A DNA stretch of 64,000 bases from Actinacidiphila alni. GTDB taxonomy: Bacteria; Actinomycetota; Actinomycetes; Streptomycetales; Streptomycetaceae. The translations under genes and the position numbers were made by a program. This document shows positions 9,522 through 18,539 of this stretch, piece after piece. The stretch spans positions 62,001 through 126,000 of the forward strand of contig NZ_FONG01000013.1 of NCBI RefSeq assembly GCF_900112845.1, in the 5' to 3' direction. The notes under the pieces were generated by a model, which was not told where the DNA came from, made no database searches, and was given only the letters and a program-made list of their open reading frames with translations. Numbering within the stretch: the first letter of the stretch is position 1; each line of letters opens with the position of its first letter.

Positions 9522-9892
9522 ACTGGCTGCTGGTCATCGTCGGAGCCGTGGTCGGCGCCCCGGCGCGCTATCTCACCGACCGCGCCGTGCAGCGACGGCA
9601 CGACAGCGCCTTCCCCTGGGGCACCTTCACCATCAATGTCGTGGGCTGCCTGGTCCTCGGCCTGATCACCGGCGCGGTCGCCGAGGGCGCCGCGTCCTCG
9701 CACGTCCAACTCCTCGTCGGCACCGGCTTCTGCGGCACGCTCACCACCTACTCGACCTTCTCCTACGAGACGCTGCGGCTGGCCGAGAGCGGCGCACGCT
9801 TCTACGCCGCCGCCAACGCGGTGGCCAGCGTGGCCGCCGGCCTGGGCGCCGCCTTCACCGGTACGGCGCTCGCCCAGGCGTTCTGGGCCTGA
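9518..9892 (+). CDS. crcB: Fluoride exporter CrcB/Fluc, second subunit
   Basis: A 124-residue Fluc protein of standard length with GAVVGAPARYLTDRAV at about 9-24, NVVGCLVLG and GFCGTLTTYSTFSYE at the pore. It starts by a 4-base ATGA overlap with the first crcB, so the two are translationally coupled. The partner gene differs enough that antiparallel heterodimers are plausible. Confidence 0.93.
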   Translation: MNWLLVIVGAVVGAPARYLTDRAVQRRHDSAFPWGTFTINVVGCLVLGLITGAVAEGAASSHVQLLVGTGFCGTLTTYSTFSYETLRLAESGARFYAAANAVASVAAGLGAAFTGTALAQAFWA

Positions 9893-9963
9893 CCGGGCCT
9901 GACGGGCCGTACGGCGGGCGGCCGTTCAGGCTTGAGCGCTTCGGGCTTCAGCGCTTCAGGGCA

Positions 9964-10785
9964 TCAAGGCTTGGCGAGCACGCTCATCAGATGCCGCACC
10001 GTACGGGGCAGCTCCGCCGCGTACGCCCGGGTGTCGGCCACGAGCGGACGCTCCGCGGCGCCGTCCGCCTTGGTGGGGGGCGCGCCTTCACCGTTCCACG
10101 CGTTGTCGGCGCTGACGCTGAGCGAGAAGACGGCTCCGCCGTGCTGGACGTTCACGGACTGGCTGAAGGTGCCGGTGGTGAGATAGGCGCGGTCGCCGAG
10201 TCCGCTGAGCGGTTCGGTGTGCTGATCGGTCGCCGGCACATACCCATAGCCGCCGAAGAGCGTGCCGCCCGGCGCCGACACCGCCACTTTCACCGCGTCC
10301 TCGAACTCCGGTGACGGGTCGGTCTTCTTGTGCAGGTCGACGGTGACGGAGATCGTGTACGAGGTCGACCAGCCGTCGCCCGCCGAGGTGTCCCCGGTCA
10401 GGTCGCACGAGACGTGGTCGAGCGTGCTGCCGGTGATCACCGGCCCGTCGTCCGAGCTGACCGTGGTCGCGCTGAGCCGGTCCACCAGCGGTTGCAGATT
10501 CTGCCCGGTGCAGGGGCTCTCGGTCAGGTGGTAGCCGTGCAGGTCCGGTGTACCGCTGTCGTCGTCATGGGTGCTCCTGAGCACTCCGGCCCACACCGCC
10601 GAGGTCACCAGGACCCCGGCGAGCGCCCACGCCCAGGGCCGGTGCCACCAGGCGCCGCCGGGCCGCCCGGCCGCCCCGCCGGGCGGCAACGGCCCCTGCT
10701 CGATGGCCTCGACGGCTTCGACGCCTCCGGGCCGGTCGCCGTCGCCGTCGTCGGACGAGTCCACCATCTCGGGTTCGGTGATCAT
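9964..10785 (-). CDS. Single-pass membrane protein of unknown function
   Basis: A 273-residue protein: about 50 cytoplasmic residues rich in Asp/Glu/Gly/Pro, one membrane helix at about 50-67 (WAWALAGVLVTSAVWAGVLR), then an extracellular domain of about 200 residues with two Cys (ESPCTG and HVSCDL) that could pair. It is of the streptomycete DUF3558-like or hypothetical type and I cannot name it with confidence. ATG 10785 has GGGAGGGG upstream. The longer frame to 10860 was rejected. Confidence 0.7.
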   Translation of the reverse strand: MITEPEMVDSSDDGDGDRPGGVEAVEAIEQGPLPPGGAAGRPGGAWWHRPWAWALAGVLVTSAVWAGVLRSTHDDDSGTPDLHGYHLTESPCTGQNLQPLVDRLSATTVSSDDGPVITGSTLDHVSCDLTGDTSAGDGWSTSYTISVTVDLHKKTDPSPEFEDAVKVAVSAPGGTLFGGYGYVPATDQHTEPLSGLGDRAYLTTGTFSQSVNVQHGGAVFSLSVSADNAWNGEGAPPTKADGAAERPLVADTRAYAAELPRTVRHLMSVLAKP

Positions 10786-10829
10786 CGGGTTCCCCTCCCT
10801 GGCCAGGGTCACCCTACGGCGTGACGGCC

Positions 10830-10847
10830 GGCCGCCGGACGGCGGCC
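10830..10847 (-). terminator. Hairpin after the phosphoketolase gene
   Basis: GGCCGCCG and CGGCGGCC with a two-base loop lie 33-50 bases beyond the phosphoketolase stop. It is very GC-rich with no U-tract. Confidence 0.45.
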
Positions 10848-10879
10848 TTCGGCCGTTCACGCCCGTCCGGCGGCGGCTT

Positions 10880-13324
10880 TCAGCTCGTCAGCGGGCGGAT
10901 CGCCTCCGCCCAGCTCCAGTCGGCGACCTCCGGCAGGTCGGCGCCGTGCTCGCGGATCCAGTCGTGGTGGCGGAACCGGACGTCGGCCATCTGCTGGCGC
11001 AGCCCGGAGGCGCGTACGGCCAGGCCCGGGACGCGGTCGATGACGTCCATCACCAGGCGGTAGCGGTCCAGGTCGTTGCGGACGACCATGTCGAAGGGTG
11101 TGGTGGTGGTGCCCTCCTCCTTGTAGCCGCGCACATGCAGATCCGCGTGGTTGGCGCGGCGGTAGGTGAGCCGGTGGATCAGCCAGGGGTAGCCGTGGTA
11201 GCCGAAGATCACCGGGGTGCCGGGCGGCATGAGGGCGTCGTATTCGCGGTCGGGCATGCCGTGCGGGTGCTCCGCCTCGGGCAGCAGCCGGGCCAGGTCC
11301 ACCACATTGACCACCCGGACCGCCAGATCGGGCAGGTGCCGGCGCAGCAGCGCGGAGGCCGCCAGCACCTCCTGGGTCGGGACGTCGCCGGCGCAGGCCA
11401 GCACCACATCGGGGACGCGGCTGCCGTCGTCGGTCCCGGCCCACTCCCACAGGCCCGCGCCGCGCGCGCAGTGGGCGCGGGCGTCGTCCAGGCCGAGCCA
11501 GTCGAAGCACGGCTGCTTGCCCGCGACGACGACATTGACGTAGTCGCGGCTGCGCAGCACGTGATCGGCCACCGACAGCAGGGTGTTGGCGTCCGGCGGC
11601 AGGTAGACCCGTACGGCCTCGGGGGACTTGTTGAGCACGTGGTCGACGAAGCCGGGGTCCTGGTGCGAGAAGCCGTTGTGGTCCTGCCGCCAGACATGGG
11701 AGGTCAGCAGGTAGTTGAGGGAGGCGATCGGGCGGCGCCAGCGCAGCCGTCGCGCGGTGCGCAGCCACTTGATGTGCTGGTTGGCCATCGAGTCGACGAT
11801 GTGCACGAACGCCTCGTAGCAGGAGAACAGCCCGTGACGGCCCGTCAGGAGGTAGCCCTCCAGCCACCCTTGGCAGGTATGCTCGGACAGGATCTCCATC
11901 ACCCGGCCGCCGCGCTGCAAGTGCTCGTCGGTGTCGAGGACTTCCGCCTCCCATGCCTTGCCGCTGGCGCGGTAGACGGCTTCGAGGCGGTTGGAGGCGG
12001 TCTCGTCCGGGCCGACGAGACGGAAGTCGCGGCGCGGCGTGGTCGCGGCCATGATCCGCTCCAGCAGGTCGCCCAGCACCCGGGTGGGTTCGTGGGTGGT
12101 CGCGCCCGGTGTCTCCACCGGCACGGCGAAGTCCTCCAGCGGCGGCATCGGCAGGTCGCGCAGCAGCAGACCGCCGTTGGCGTGCGGATTCATACCGAGC
12201 CGGCGCTCTCCCTGGGGGACGCAGGCGAGCACCGCGGCCGTCGGCCGCCCCTCGTCGTCGAAGAGCTCCTCCGGCCGGTACGAGCGCAGCCACGCCTCCA
12301 ACTGCCGCAGGTGCTCCGGATTGTCGCGGACGCCGGACAGCGGCACCTGGTGGGCACGCCAGGTGCCCTCCACCGGGAGTCCGTCGACTTCGGCGGGTCC
12401 CGTCCAGCCCTTGGGGGTGCGCAGCACGATCATCGGCCACCGCGGGCGTTCGCCGTCCCGCCGGGCGCGGGCGGCGTCCTGGATCGCGGCGATCCGGTCG
12501 AGCGCGGTGTCCATGGCCACGGCCATCGCCCGGTGGACCGCCACCGGGTCGTCGCCGGTGACATGGATCGGCTCGTGGCCGTAGCCGCGCATCAGCTCGT
12601 CCAGCTCGCCCTCGCCGAGCCGGGCGAGCACCGTCGGGTTGGCGATCTTGTACCCGTTGAGGTGCAGGATCGGCAGGACGGCTCCGTCGTGGACGGGGTC
12701 GAGGAATTTGTTGGAGTGCCAGGAGGCCGCCAGCGGGCCGGTCTCCGCCTCGCCGTCGCCGATCACGCAGGCCACCAGCAGATCCGGGTTGTCGAAGGCC
12801 GCGCCGTAGGCGTGCGAGAGCGAATAGCCCAGCTCGCCGCCCTCGTGGATCGATCCCGGCGTCTCCGGCGCGACATGGCTGGGTATGCCGCCGGGGAAGG
12901 AGAACTGCCGGAAGAGCCGGGCCATGCCGTCGGCGTCCCGGCCGATGTCCGGATACGTGGCGGAGTAGCTCCCGTCCAGCCAGGAGTTGGCCACCACGGC
13001 GGGGCCGCCGTGCCCAGGGCCCCAGACGCAGATCGCGTCCAGGTCGCGCGCGGTGATCACCCGGTTGAGGTGGGTGTGGACCAGATTCAGGCCGGGGGAG
13101 GTGCCCCAGTGGCCGAGCAGCCGGGGCTTGATGTGCTCGGGCCGCAGCTCCTCGGTGAGCAGGGCATTGTCGAGCAGATAGATCTGGCCGACGGACAGGT
13201 AATTCGCCGCCCGCCAGTGGGCGAGGAGCGCTGCCAGTTCCTCGTCGCCGGGCGGGGCCGGTGCCGTGGCCGGTACCGGGGTCGTGGGGCGTGCTTGCTG
13301 CGGCTGGGGAGCGGCTGTCTCCAC
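10880..13324 (-). CDS. xfp: Phosphoketolase (xylulose 5-phosphate/fructose 6-phosphate)
   Basis: A thiamine-diphosphate enzyme of 814 residues that cleaves xylulose 5-phosphate (and often fructose 6-phosphate) with phosphate to acetyl phosphate plus an aldose phosphate. Typical blocks: LGHWGTSPGLNLVHTHLNR, WGPGHGGPA, the EGGELGYSLSHAYGAAFDNP stretch and VIGDGEAETGPLA (ThDP site). The GTG at 13324 is chosen because GGAGG is 6 bases upstream; an in-frame GTG at 13387 would add 21 poorly conserved residues. The gene is monocistronic. No acetate kinase is adjacent. Confidence 0.95.
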   Translation of the reverse strand: METAAPQPQQARPTTPVPATAPAPPGDEELAALLAHWRAANYLSVGQIYLLDNALLTEELRPEHIKPRLLGHWGTSPGLNLVHTHLNRVITARDLDAICVWGPGHGGPAVVANSWLDGSYSATYPDIGRDADGMARLFRQFSFPGGIPSHVAPETPGSIHEGGELGYSLSHAYGAAFDNPDLLVACVIGDGEAETGPLAASWHSNKFLDPVHDGAVLPILHLNGYKIANPTVLARLGEGELDELMRGYGHEPIHVTGDDPVAVHRAMAVAMDTALDRIAAIQDAARARRDGERPRWPMIVLRTPKGWTGPAEVDGLPVEGTWRAHQVPLSGVRDNPEHLRQLEAWLRSYRPEELFDDEGRPTAAVLACVPQGERRLGMNPHANGGLLLRDLPMPPLEDFAVPVETPGATTHEPTRVLGDLLERIMAATTPRRDFRLVGPDETASNRLEAVYRASGKAWEAEVLDTDEHLQRGGRVMEILSEHTCQGWLEGYLLTGRHGLFSCYEAFVHIVDSMANQHIKWLRTARRLRWRRPIASLNYLLTSHVWRQDHNGFSHQDPGFVDHVLNKSPEAVRVYLPPDANTLLSVADHVLRSRDYVNVVVAGKQPCFDWLGLDDARAHCARGAGLWEWAGTDDGSRVPDVVLACAGDVPTQEVLAASALLRRHLPDLAVRVVNVVDLARLLPEAEHPHGMPDREYDALMPPGTPVIFGYHGYPWLIHRLTYRRANHADLHVRGYKEEGTTTTPFDMVVRNDLDRYRLVMDVIDRVPGLAVRASGLRQQMADVRFRHHDWIREHGADLPEVADWSWAEAIRPLTS

Positions 13325-13523
13325 GGGCGGCCTCCACGCGATCGACGGACCTTCGGTGCCCTTCTGTCCCGGGGCACCGAACTCCACGCCAGCCTAGGAG
13401 CACGTTTCCCGCCCGGCACCCGGTCGCGGGCAGTCGGGTGCCCGGGCGCGGCGGGAGAGGGCCGGCCGGCCCCGGGCCGCCCGCCCACGGTCGGCTTTCA
13501 CGGTCGGCCGTCCGGGTTCCCGG

Positions 13524-14399
13524 TCAGCGGTCGAGGTACGCGAGCAGCTCCTGCGCCGCCGGGCTCGGCCGGTCGGTGTCGGGGACGGCGACCGAGACCG
13601 CCCAGCCGCGGTCCCCGGCGCCGGTCATCGGCACCGCGCACAGCGACGCGGCGGATTCCTTGCGGGCGATCGGACGCGGCACCACGGCGATGCCGAGGCC
13701 GCACCTGACCAGGTCGATCAGCGTATGGACGTCGTAGACCTCGAGGGCGACCTGGCGGGTGGCGCCGCAGGCGGCGAAGGCGTGGTCGGTGAGCTGCCGG
13801 GCGCCCCAGTCGCCGTGGAAGTCCACGAAGGTCTCGCCCTCCAGTTCCGCCCATGTGACCTGCGGCTCGCCCGCCAGGCGGTGCCCCGGGTCGCAGAGCA
13901 GCACCATCGGCTCGGTGGTGAGCGGCAGCAGCCGTACGCCGTCCGGCGGCGGCCCCGGCAGTGTCACGAAAGCGACGTCGAGACGGCCGTCGGCGATGTC
14001 CTGTGCCAGGACGGCGGAGCCCGCCTGGCGCAGCCGCACCTCGACGTTGGGGTGCCGGGCCCGGAAGCGGGCCAGCAGGGCGCCGATGTCGATGGTGACG
14101 CACTGTTCGATGCCGACCGCGAGGGTGCCGCGCAGCAGCCCCTGCACGGCGGCGACGGCCTCCCGCGCGGCGCGGGCGCCCGCCAGTGTGCGGGTGGCCT
14201 CCACCAGCAACGCGCGTCCCGCGCCGGTGAGTTCGACGCTGCGGGTGGTGCGGACGAACAGCGGCGAGCCCAGCTCCCGCTCCAGCGCGCGCACCGAGGC
14301 GGACAGCCCCGACTGGGAGACCAGCATCCGCTGGGCCGCCCTGGTGAAGTGCCGCTCCTCGGCGACCGCGACGAAGTACTCGAGTTGGCGCAGTTCCAC
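13524..14399 (-). CDS. LysR-family transcriptional regulator
   Basis: A 291-residue LysR protein with the N-terminal winged helix at about residues 1-60 (ELRQLEYFVAVAEERHFTRA then SQSGLSASVRALERELG) and a substrate-binding domain to the end. The start is GTG 14399, where family homology begins. It is divergent from the secreted metallo-hydrolase gene, the usual arrangement for a LysR activator and its target. The intergenic region carries a 36-base palindrome nearer the hydrolase. Confidence 0.9.
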   Translation of the reverse strand: MELRQLEYFVAVAEERHFTRAAQRMLVSQSGLSASVRALERELGSPLFVRTTRSVELTGAGRALLVEATRTLAGARAAREAVAAVQGLLRGTLAVGIEQCVTIDIGALLARFRARHPNVEVRLRQAGSAVLAQDIADGRLDVAFVTLPGPPPDGVRLLPLTTEPMVLLCDPGHRLAGEPQVTWAELEGETFVDFHGDWGARQLTDHAFAACGATRQVALEVYDVHTLIDLVRCGLGIAVVPRPIARKESAASLCAVPMTGAGDRGWAVSVAVPDTDRPSPAAQELLAYLDR

Positions 14400-14583
14400 G
14401 ATTGAGCACTCTAGCTGCTGAATCCCCGCGCTTTCTGCTGCCGGAGGTGTTCCCCGTGGTCGGCGGCCGGCCTGCCTGCGCTGTGGCCCGGCCTTGATCC
14501 ATATCAGAACCGAACTACCTTGCGGCGCAAGTGTGATGCAGGCCATCTGTGACCCTTGACACGCTCATGGCGCGGCTGCATTC

Positions 14584-14619
14584 TTCCACCATTCGGTATT
14601 CAACTACCGAGTGGTGGAA
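14584..14619. promoter_or_regulatory. 36-base interrupted palindrome in the LysR/metallo-hydrolase spacer
   Basis: Outer arms TTCCACCA (14584-14591) and TGGTGGAA (14612-14619) enclose inner arms TCGGTA (14593-14598) and TACCGA (14605-14610). A TTGACA at 14556-14561 is followed 17 bases later by CATTCT, so the palindrome would cover the -10/+1 region of a promoter for the hydrolase gene at 14653. It could instead form an RNA hairpin 33 bases before the start codon. Confidence 0.6.
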
Positions 14620-14652
14620 TCGACCTTGTCGCCAACACCCTGGAGCACCCGC

Positions 14653-15738
14653 ATGAGAAATCCCATCAGATCCCGCATCGCGCTGGCCGCCACGGCATTC
14701 GTCCTGGTCGGCGGGGGAGTCGTCGCGACACCTGTGCTCGCCCAGTCCGGCGGGCACGGCAAGCCGGCACGGGACTACGACGCGGAGATCCTCGCCGCGC
14801 AGAAGGCCGCGAAGTCAGCGGCGGGACTGGAACACCTCGGCACCCTGAACCGGCTGTGCTTCCTGCCGCCGGTCAACGGCGCACCCAGCAGCAGCGACAC
14901 CACACCGGCGTACATCGACGACCCGTCGAAGGCGCCGGCCAAGGACACCTGGTACGCCGACTCGGCCCAGGTCTTCGACAATCTCTACTTCGTCGGCGGA
15001 TCCATCCACAGCGCCTGGATCCTCAAGACCAGCGACGGCCTGATCCTGATCGACTCCGGCTACCAGTACAGCGCCAAGACCCTGATCCTCGACGGGATGA
15101 AGCGGTTCGGCTTCGACCCGAAGGACATCAAGTACATCGTCATCTCGCACGCGCACGCCGACCACATCGGCGGCGTCGAAGTGGTCCAGAAGGCCACCAA
15201 GGGCGCGCGCGTGGTGATGGGAGCGGCCGACTGGGACGCGGTGAAGACGCACCCCAAGACCTTCAAGGGCCAGACGCCGAACTTCGCCACCGGCATCCGC
15301 GTCACCAAGAAGCGCGACCTGAAGCTGGGCGACACCACGCTCCACATCATCCCGACCCCCGGCCACACTCCGGGCACGCTGTCGTTCCTGTTCACGGTCC
15401 ACGACCACGGGCAGCCGCTGACCGTCGCCTACTCCGGCGGCACCGCGCTGGGCTTCCAGAACGACAAGCCCGACCCCGGCATCGCCAACCTCAACCAGTA
15501 CATCAACTCGGCGCAGACGATGCAGAAGGCCGCCGTCAAGGCGGGCGCCACGGTGCTGCTGTCCAACCACTCCGAATTCGACAACGCGGTCACCAAGACC
15601 CGTGAGCTGCCCAGCCGCGGCTTCGGACCCAACCCCTTCGTGAACGGCGCCACCTCCGTCGACAACTACTTCGATGTCGTCGTCGACTGCGCGAAGGCCG
15701 ACGAACTCGGCCTCGAGAAGACGCTCGCCGGCCAGTAG
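14653..15738 (+). CDS. Secreted metallo-beta-lactamase-fold hydrolase, B3-like
   Basis: A 361-residue protein with a Sec signal peptide at about 1-30 (basic MRNPIRSR, hydrophobic core, cleavage after VLA-Q). The metal site is intact: HAHADH at 166-171, H238 in TPGHTPG and H306 in SNHSEFD, the pattern of subclass B3 metallo-beta-lactamases and relatives. Whether it hydrolyses beta-lactams or another secreted substrate cannot be told; most such actinomycete proteins are uncharacterised. ATG 14653 has TGGAG upstream. It is probably controlled by the divergent LysR gene. Confidence 0.87.
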   Translation: MRNPIRSRIALAATAFVLVGGGVVATPVLAQSGGHGKPARDYDAEILAAQKAAKSAAGLEHLGTLNRLCFLPPVNGAPSSSDTTPAYIDDPSKAPAKDTWYADSAQVFDNLYFVGGSIHSAWILKTSDGLILIDSGYQYSAKTLILDGMKRFGFDPKDIKYIVISHAHADHIGGVEVVQKATKGARVVMGAADWDAVKTHPKTFKGQTPNFATGIRVTKKRDLKLGDTTLHIIPTPGHTPGTLSFLFTVHDHGQPLTVAYSGGTALGFQNDKPDPGIANLNQYINSAQTMQKAAVKAGATVLLSNHSEFDNAVTKTRELPSRGFGPNPFVNGATSVDNYFDVVVDCAKADELGLEKTLAGQ

Positions 15739-15788
15739 ACGGCCTTCGCACCCACCCGTCGGACACATCACCGCACCTGACGGGTGCC

Positions 15789-15821
15789 CCGGGCGGCGGC
15801 CGGCGGATGGCCGCCGCCCGG
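15789..15821 (+). terminator. Strong GC-rich hairpin after the metallo-hydrolase
   Basis: Perfect 13-bp arms CCGGGCGGCGGCC and GGCCGCCGCCCGG around GGCGGAT, 50 bases after the stop codon and before the glcD start. It separates the two units. Confidence 0.75.
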
Positions 15822-15907
15822 ACTCTCCTTCTACCCACCTCGCCCGGCCGCCGCACCCGCCGCGGCCCACCTCTCACACGCCTCGTCACACATCGGAGGA
15901 GATCGCG

Positions 15908-17389
15908 ATGTCCGCCGTCCCGGCCGACGCGACCCCGAAGTCCCCGGCGCTCGCCGCCCGCCTGCGGGCCACCATCGGCGCCGACAAAGTCCTCACCGAC
16001 CCCGCCCAATTGCGCACCTACGAATGCGACGGCCTGACCAACTTCCGGGTACGGCCCGCCGTCGTCGTCCTCGCCGCCGACCGCGACGACGTGGTGGCGA
16101 CCGTACGGCTGTGCGCCGCGGCCGGTGTCCCCTTCGTCGCCCGCGGCTCCGGCACCGGCCTTTCCGGCGGCGCCGTCCCCGTGGCCGACGGGGTCCTGAT
16201 CGTGCTCTCCCGGCTCCGCCGGATCCTGGCCGTCGACCCCGACAACGCCCGCGTCGTCGTCGAGCCCGGCGTCATCAATCTGTGGGTGACCCGGGAGGCC
16301 GCGCCGTACGGCCAGGCGTACGCGCCCGACCCCTCCTCGCAGCAGGTCTGCTCGATCGGCGGCAATGTCGCGGAGAACGCGGGCGGCGCCCACTGCCTGA
16401 AGTACGGCTTCACCGTCAATCACGTCATGGGCGCCGAAGTCGTGCTGCCCGACGGCGAGGTGGTGCACCTCGGCGGCACCGCGCCCGAGCACCCGGGCCT
16501 CGACCTGCTCGGCGCCTTCGTCGGCAGCGAGGGCACCCTCGGCGTCGCCACCCGCGTCACCGTCCGCACCATCCAGGCACCCGAGACCGTACGGACCATG
16601 CTCGTCGGCTTCCACAGCGTCGAGGACGCGGCCGGCACGGTCAGCGACATCATCGCCGCGGGCATCGTGCCCGCCGCCATCGAGATGATGGACGCGCTCG
16701 CCATCGAGGCCGCGGAGGCCGCCGTCAACTGCGGCTATCCGCAAGGTGCGGTGGCCGTCCTGGTGGTCGAACTCGACGGCCCCGCCGTCGAGGTGGCCGA
16801 GCAGTTCGACCATGTGGAGCAACTCGCCGCGGCCCGGCACGCGTTCGAGACCAGGATCGCCCGCGACGAGGCCGAGCGGGCGCTGATGTGGAAGGGCCGC
16901 AAGTCGGCCTTCGCCGCCGTCGGCCGGATCAGCCCGGCCTACTACGTGCAGGACGGCGTCATCCCGCGCACCCGGCTGCCGGAGATCCTCACCGAGGTCG
17001 GCAGGCTCGCCGACGCCGCCGGCATCCGCGTCGCCAATGTCTTCCACGCCGGCGACGGCAATCTGCACCCGCTGATCCTCTTCGACGACACCGTGCCCGG
17101 CGCCGCGCACGCCGCCGAGGAGCTGGGCTTCACCATCCTCGACCTGTGCGTGGACGCCGGCGGCTCCATCACCGGTGAACACGGCGTCGGCCTGGAGAAG
17201 AAGTCCCGGATGCCCCGCCAGTTCTCTGCCGACGACCTGGACACCATGCAACTGGTGCGCTGCGCCTTCGACCCCGACGGCATCGCCAACCCCGGCAAGC
17301 AGTTCCCGACGCCGCGGCTGTGCGGCGAGCGGCCCGGGGTGCGCACCGCCGCCGACACCCACGACCCGGCGCTGGGCGAGGTGTTCTGA
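15908..17389 (+). CDS. glcD: FAD-linked glycolate/D-lactate oxidase subunit GlcD
   Basis: A 493-residue FAD-binding oxidase of the vanillyl-alcohol-oxidase fold. FAD-site blocks: PFVARGSGTGLSGGAV at about 75-90, ICSIGGNVAENAGG-like CSIGGNVAENAGGAH and FVGSEGTLGVATR; the C-terminal domain has HAGDGNLHP and GEHGVGLEKK. With GlcE and GlcF it oxidises glycolate or D-lactate at the membrane and passes electrons to quinone. ATG 15908 has CGGAGGAG upstream. It is the first gene of glcD-glcE-glcF-lctP; the permease at the end suggests lactate or glycolate use. Confidence 0.92.
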   Translation: MSAVPADATPKSPALAARLRATIGADKVLTDPAQLRTYECDGLTNFRVRPAVVVLAADRDDVVATVRLCAAAGVPFVARGSGTGLSGGAVPVADGVLIVLSRLRRILAVDPDNARVVVEPGVINLWVTREAAPYGQAYAPDPSSQQVCSIGGNVAENAGGAHCLKYGFTVNHVMGAEVVLPDGEVVHLGGTAPEHPGLDLLGAFVGSEGTLGVATRVTVRTIQAPETVRTMLVGFHSVEDAAGTVSDIIAAGIVPAAIEMMDALAIEAAEAAVNCGYPQGAVAVLVVELDGPAVEVAEQFDHVEQLAAARHAFETRIARDEAERALMWKGRKSAFAAVGRISPAYYVQDGVIPRTRLPEILTEVGRLADAAGIRVANVFHAGDGNLHPLILFDDTVPGAAHAAEELGFTILDLCVDAGGSITGEHGVGLEKKSRMPRQFSADDLDTMQLVRCAFDPDGIANPGKQFPTPRLCGERPGVRTAADTHDPALGEVF

Positions 17390-17390
17390 G

Positions 17391-18539
17391 ATGACCACGC
17401 CCCACCCTGTCGGACCCGTCCGCACCGTGGCGGGTACCGTAGCCGCCGACGCCGTCGAACCGGCGACCGCGGCCGAGGTCGCCGAGGTGCTGCGGTCCAC
17501 CACCGGCACCGTCGTGCCGGTCGGCGCCGGCACCAAGACCGGCTGGGCCGCCCCGCCCACCTCCTGCGACCTGCTGCTGCGCACCACCGGGCTCGACCGG
17601 ATCGTCGAGCACGCACCCGGTGACCTCGTGGTGGTCGCCGAGGCCGGCGTCCCGCTCGCCCGGCTCCAGCAACGGCTGGCGGAACACGGCCAGATGCTCG
17701 CCCTCGACCCGCCCGAGGCGGGCGCGACCCTCGGCGGCATCGTCAGCGCCAACGCCTCGGGACCGCGCCGGCTGCGCTACGGCACCGCCCGCGACCTGCT
17801 GATCGGCGTCACCGTCGTCCTCGCGGACGGCACCGTCGCCAGGTCCGGCGGCAAGGTCGTCAAGAACGTCGCCGGATACGACCTCGGCAAGCTCTACACC
17901 GGAGCGCACGGCGCCCTCGGCGTCCTGGTCTCCACCACCTGGCGGCTGCACCCGCTGCCGCCGGTCACCGGCGCCGTGACCGTACCCGTACCGGACGCGG
18001 CACGCGCCGGGCGGTACGCCGCGCTGCTCGCCCGATCCACGCTGACCCCCACCGCCGTCGAACTCAACTGGATTGACGGGACAGGGGAGTTGACGGCGCT
18101 CTTCGAGAGCAGCGCCGCGTCCGTGCGCGCCCAGACCCGGGCCGCGATCGCGCTGCTCGGCGCCGGCCGCGCGGCGGAGGCACCGCCTTCATGGTTCGGC
18201 GTCCGGCCGGCGGGCGCCCTCGTGCTGCGGCTGGCGTACGAACCCTTCGCGCTGCCGCGGGTGCTCGAAGCACTGCCCGACGGCGCCACCGGCACCGCGT
18301 CCGCCTGCACCGGTGTGGGCTACTTCGCGGTGCCCGCGGACAGCGACCTCGCGGCGCTGCGGGCGGCGATCGCGCCGTACGACGGCTCGGCCGTGGTGCT
18401 CGCCGCCGACGACGCGGCGCGCGCCGTGCTGGACCACTGGGGGCCGGTCGGTGACGCGTTCGGCCTGATGACCCGGGTCAAGGACCGGTTCGACCCCGAG
18501 CGGCGCCTGTCGCCCGGCCGACTGCTCGGAGGACTCTAG
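17391..18539 (+). CDS. glcE: Glycolate oxidase FAD-binding subunit GlcE
   Basis: A 382-residue FAD-binding subunit, shorter than GlcD as usual. FAD motifs: VVPVGAGTKTGW at about 44-55, DPPEAGATLGGIVSANASGP and SGGKVVKNVAGYDLGKLYTG at about 144-163. It starts one base after the glcD stop codon and ends directly at the glcF start, so the three are translationally coupled. Confidence 0.9.
   Translation: MTTPHPVGPVRTVAGTVAADAVEPATAAEVAEVLRSTTGTVVPVGAGTKTGWAAPPTSCDLLLRTTGLDRIVEHAPGDLVVVAEAGVPLARLQQRLAEHGQMLALDPPEAGATLGGIVSANASGPRRLRYGTARDLLIGVTVVLADGTVARSGGKVVKNVAGYDLGKLYTGAHGALGVLVSTTWRLHPLPPVTGAVTVPVPDAARAGRYAALLARSTLTPTAVELNWIDGTGELTALFESSAASVRAQTRAAIALLGAGRAAEAPPSWFGVRPAGALVLRLAYEPFALPRVLEALPDGATGTASACTGVGYFAVPADSDLAALRAAIAPYDGSAVVLAADDAARAVLDHWGPVGDAFGLMTRVKDRFDPERRLSPGRLLGGL

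Noticed and set aside
10571..13708. 1045-codon open frame on the plus strand opposite phosphoketolase
   Set aside because: It is antisense to a clearly real gene and spans the neighbouring intergenic region; composition is typical of a shadow frame.
15590..17752. 720-codon minus-strand frame opposite glcD
   Set aside because: Shadow frame; glcD and glcE on the plus strand have all family motifs and ribosome binding sites.
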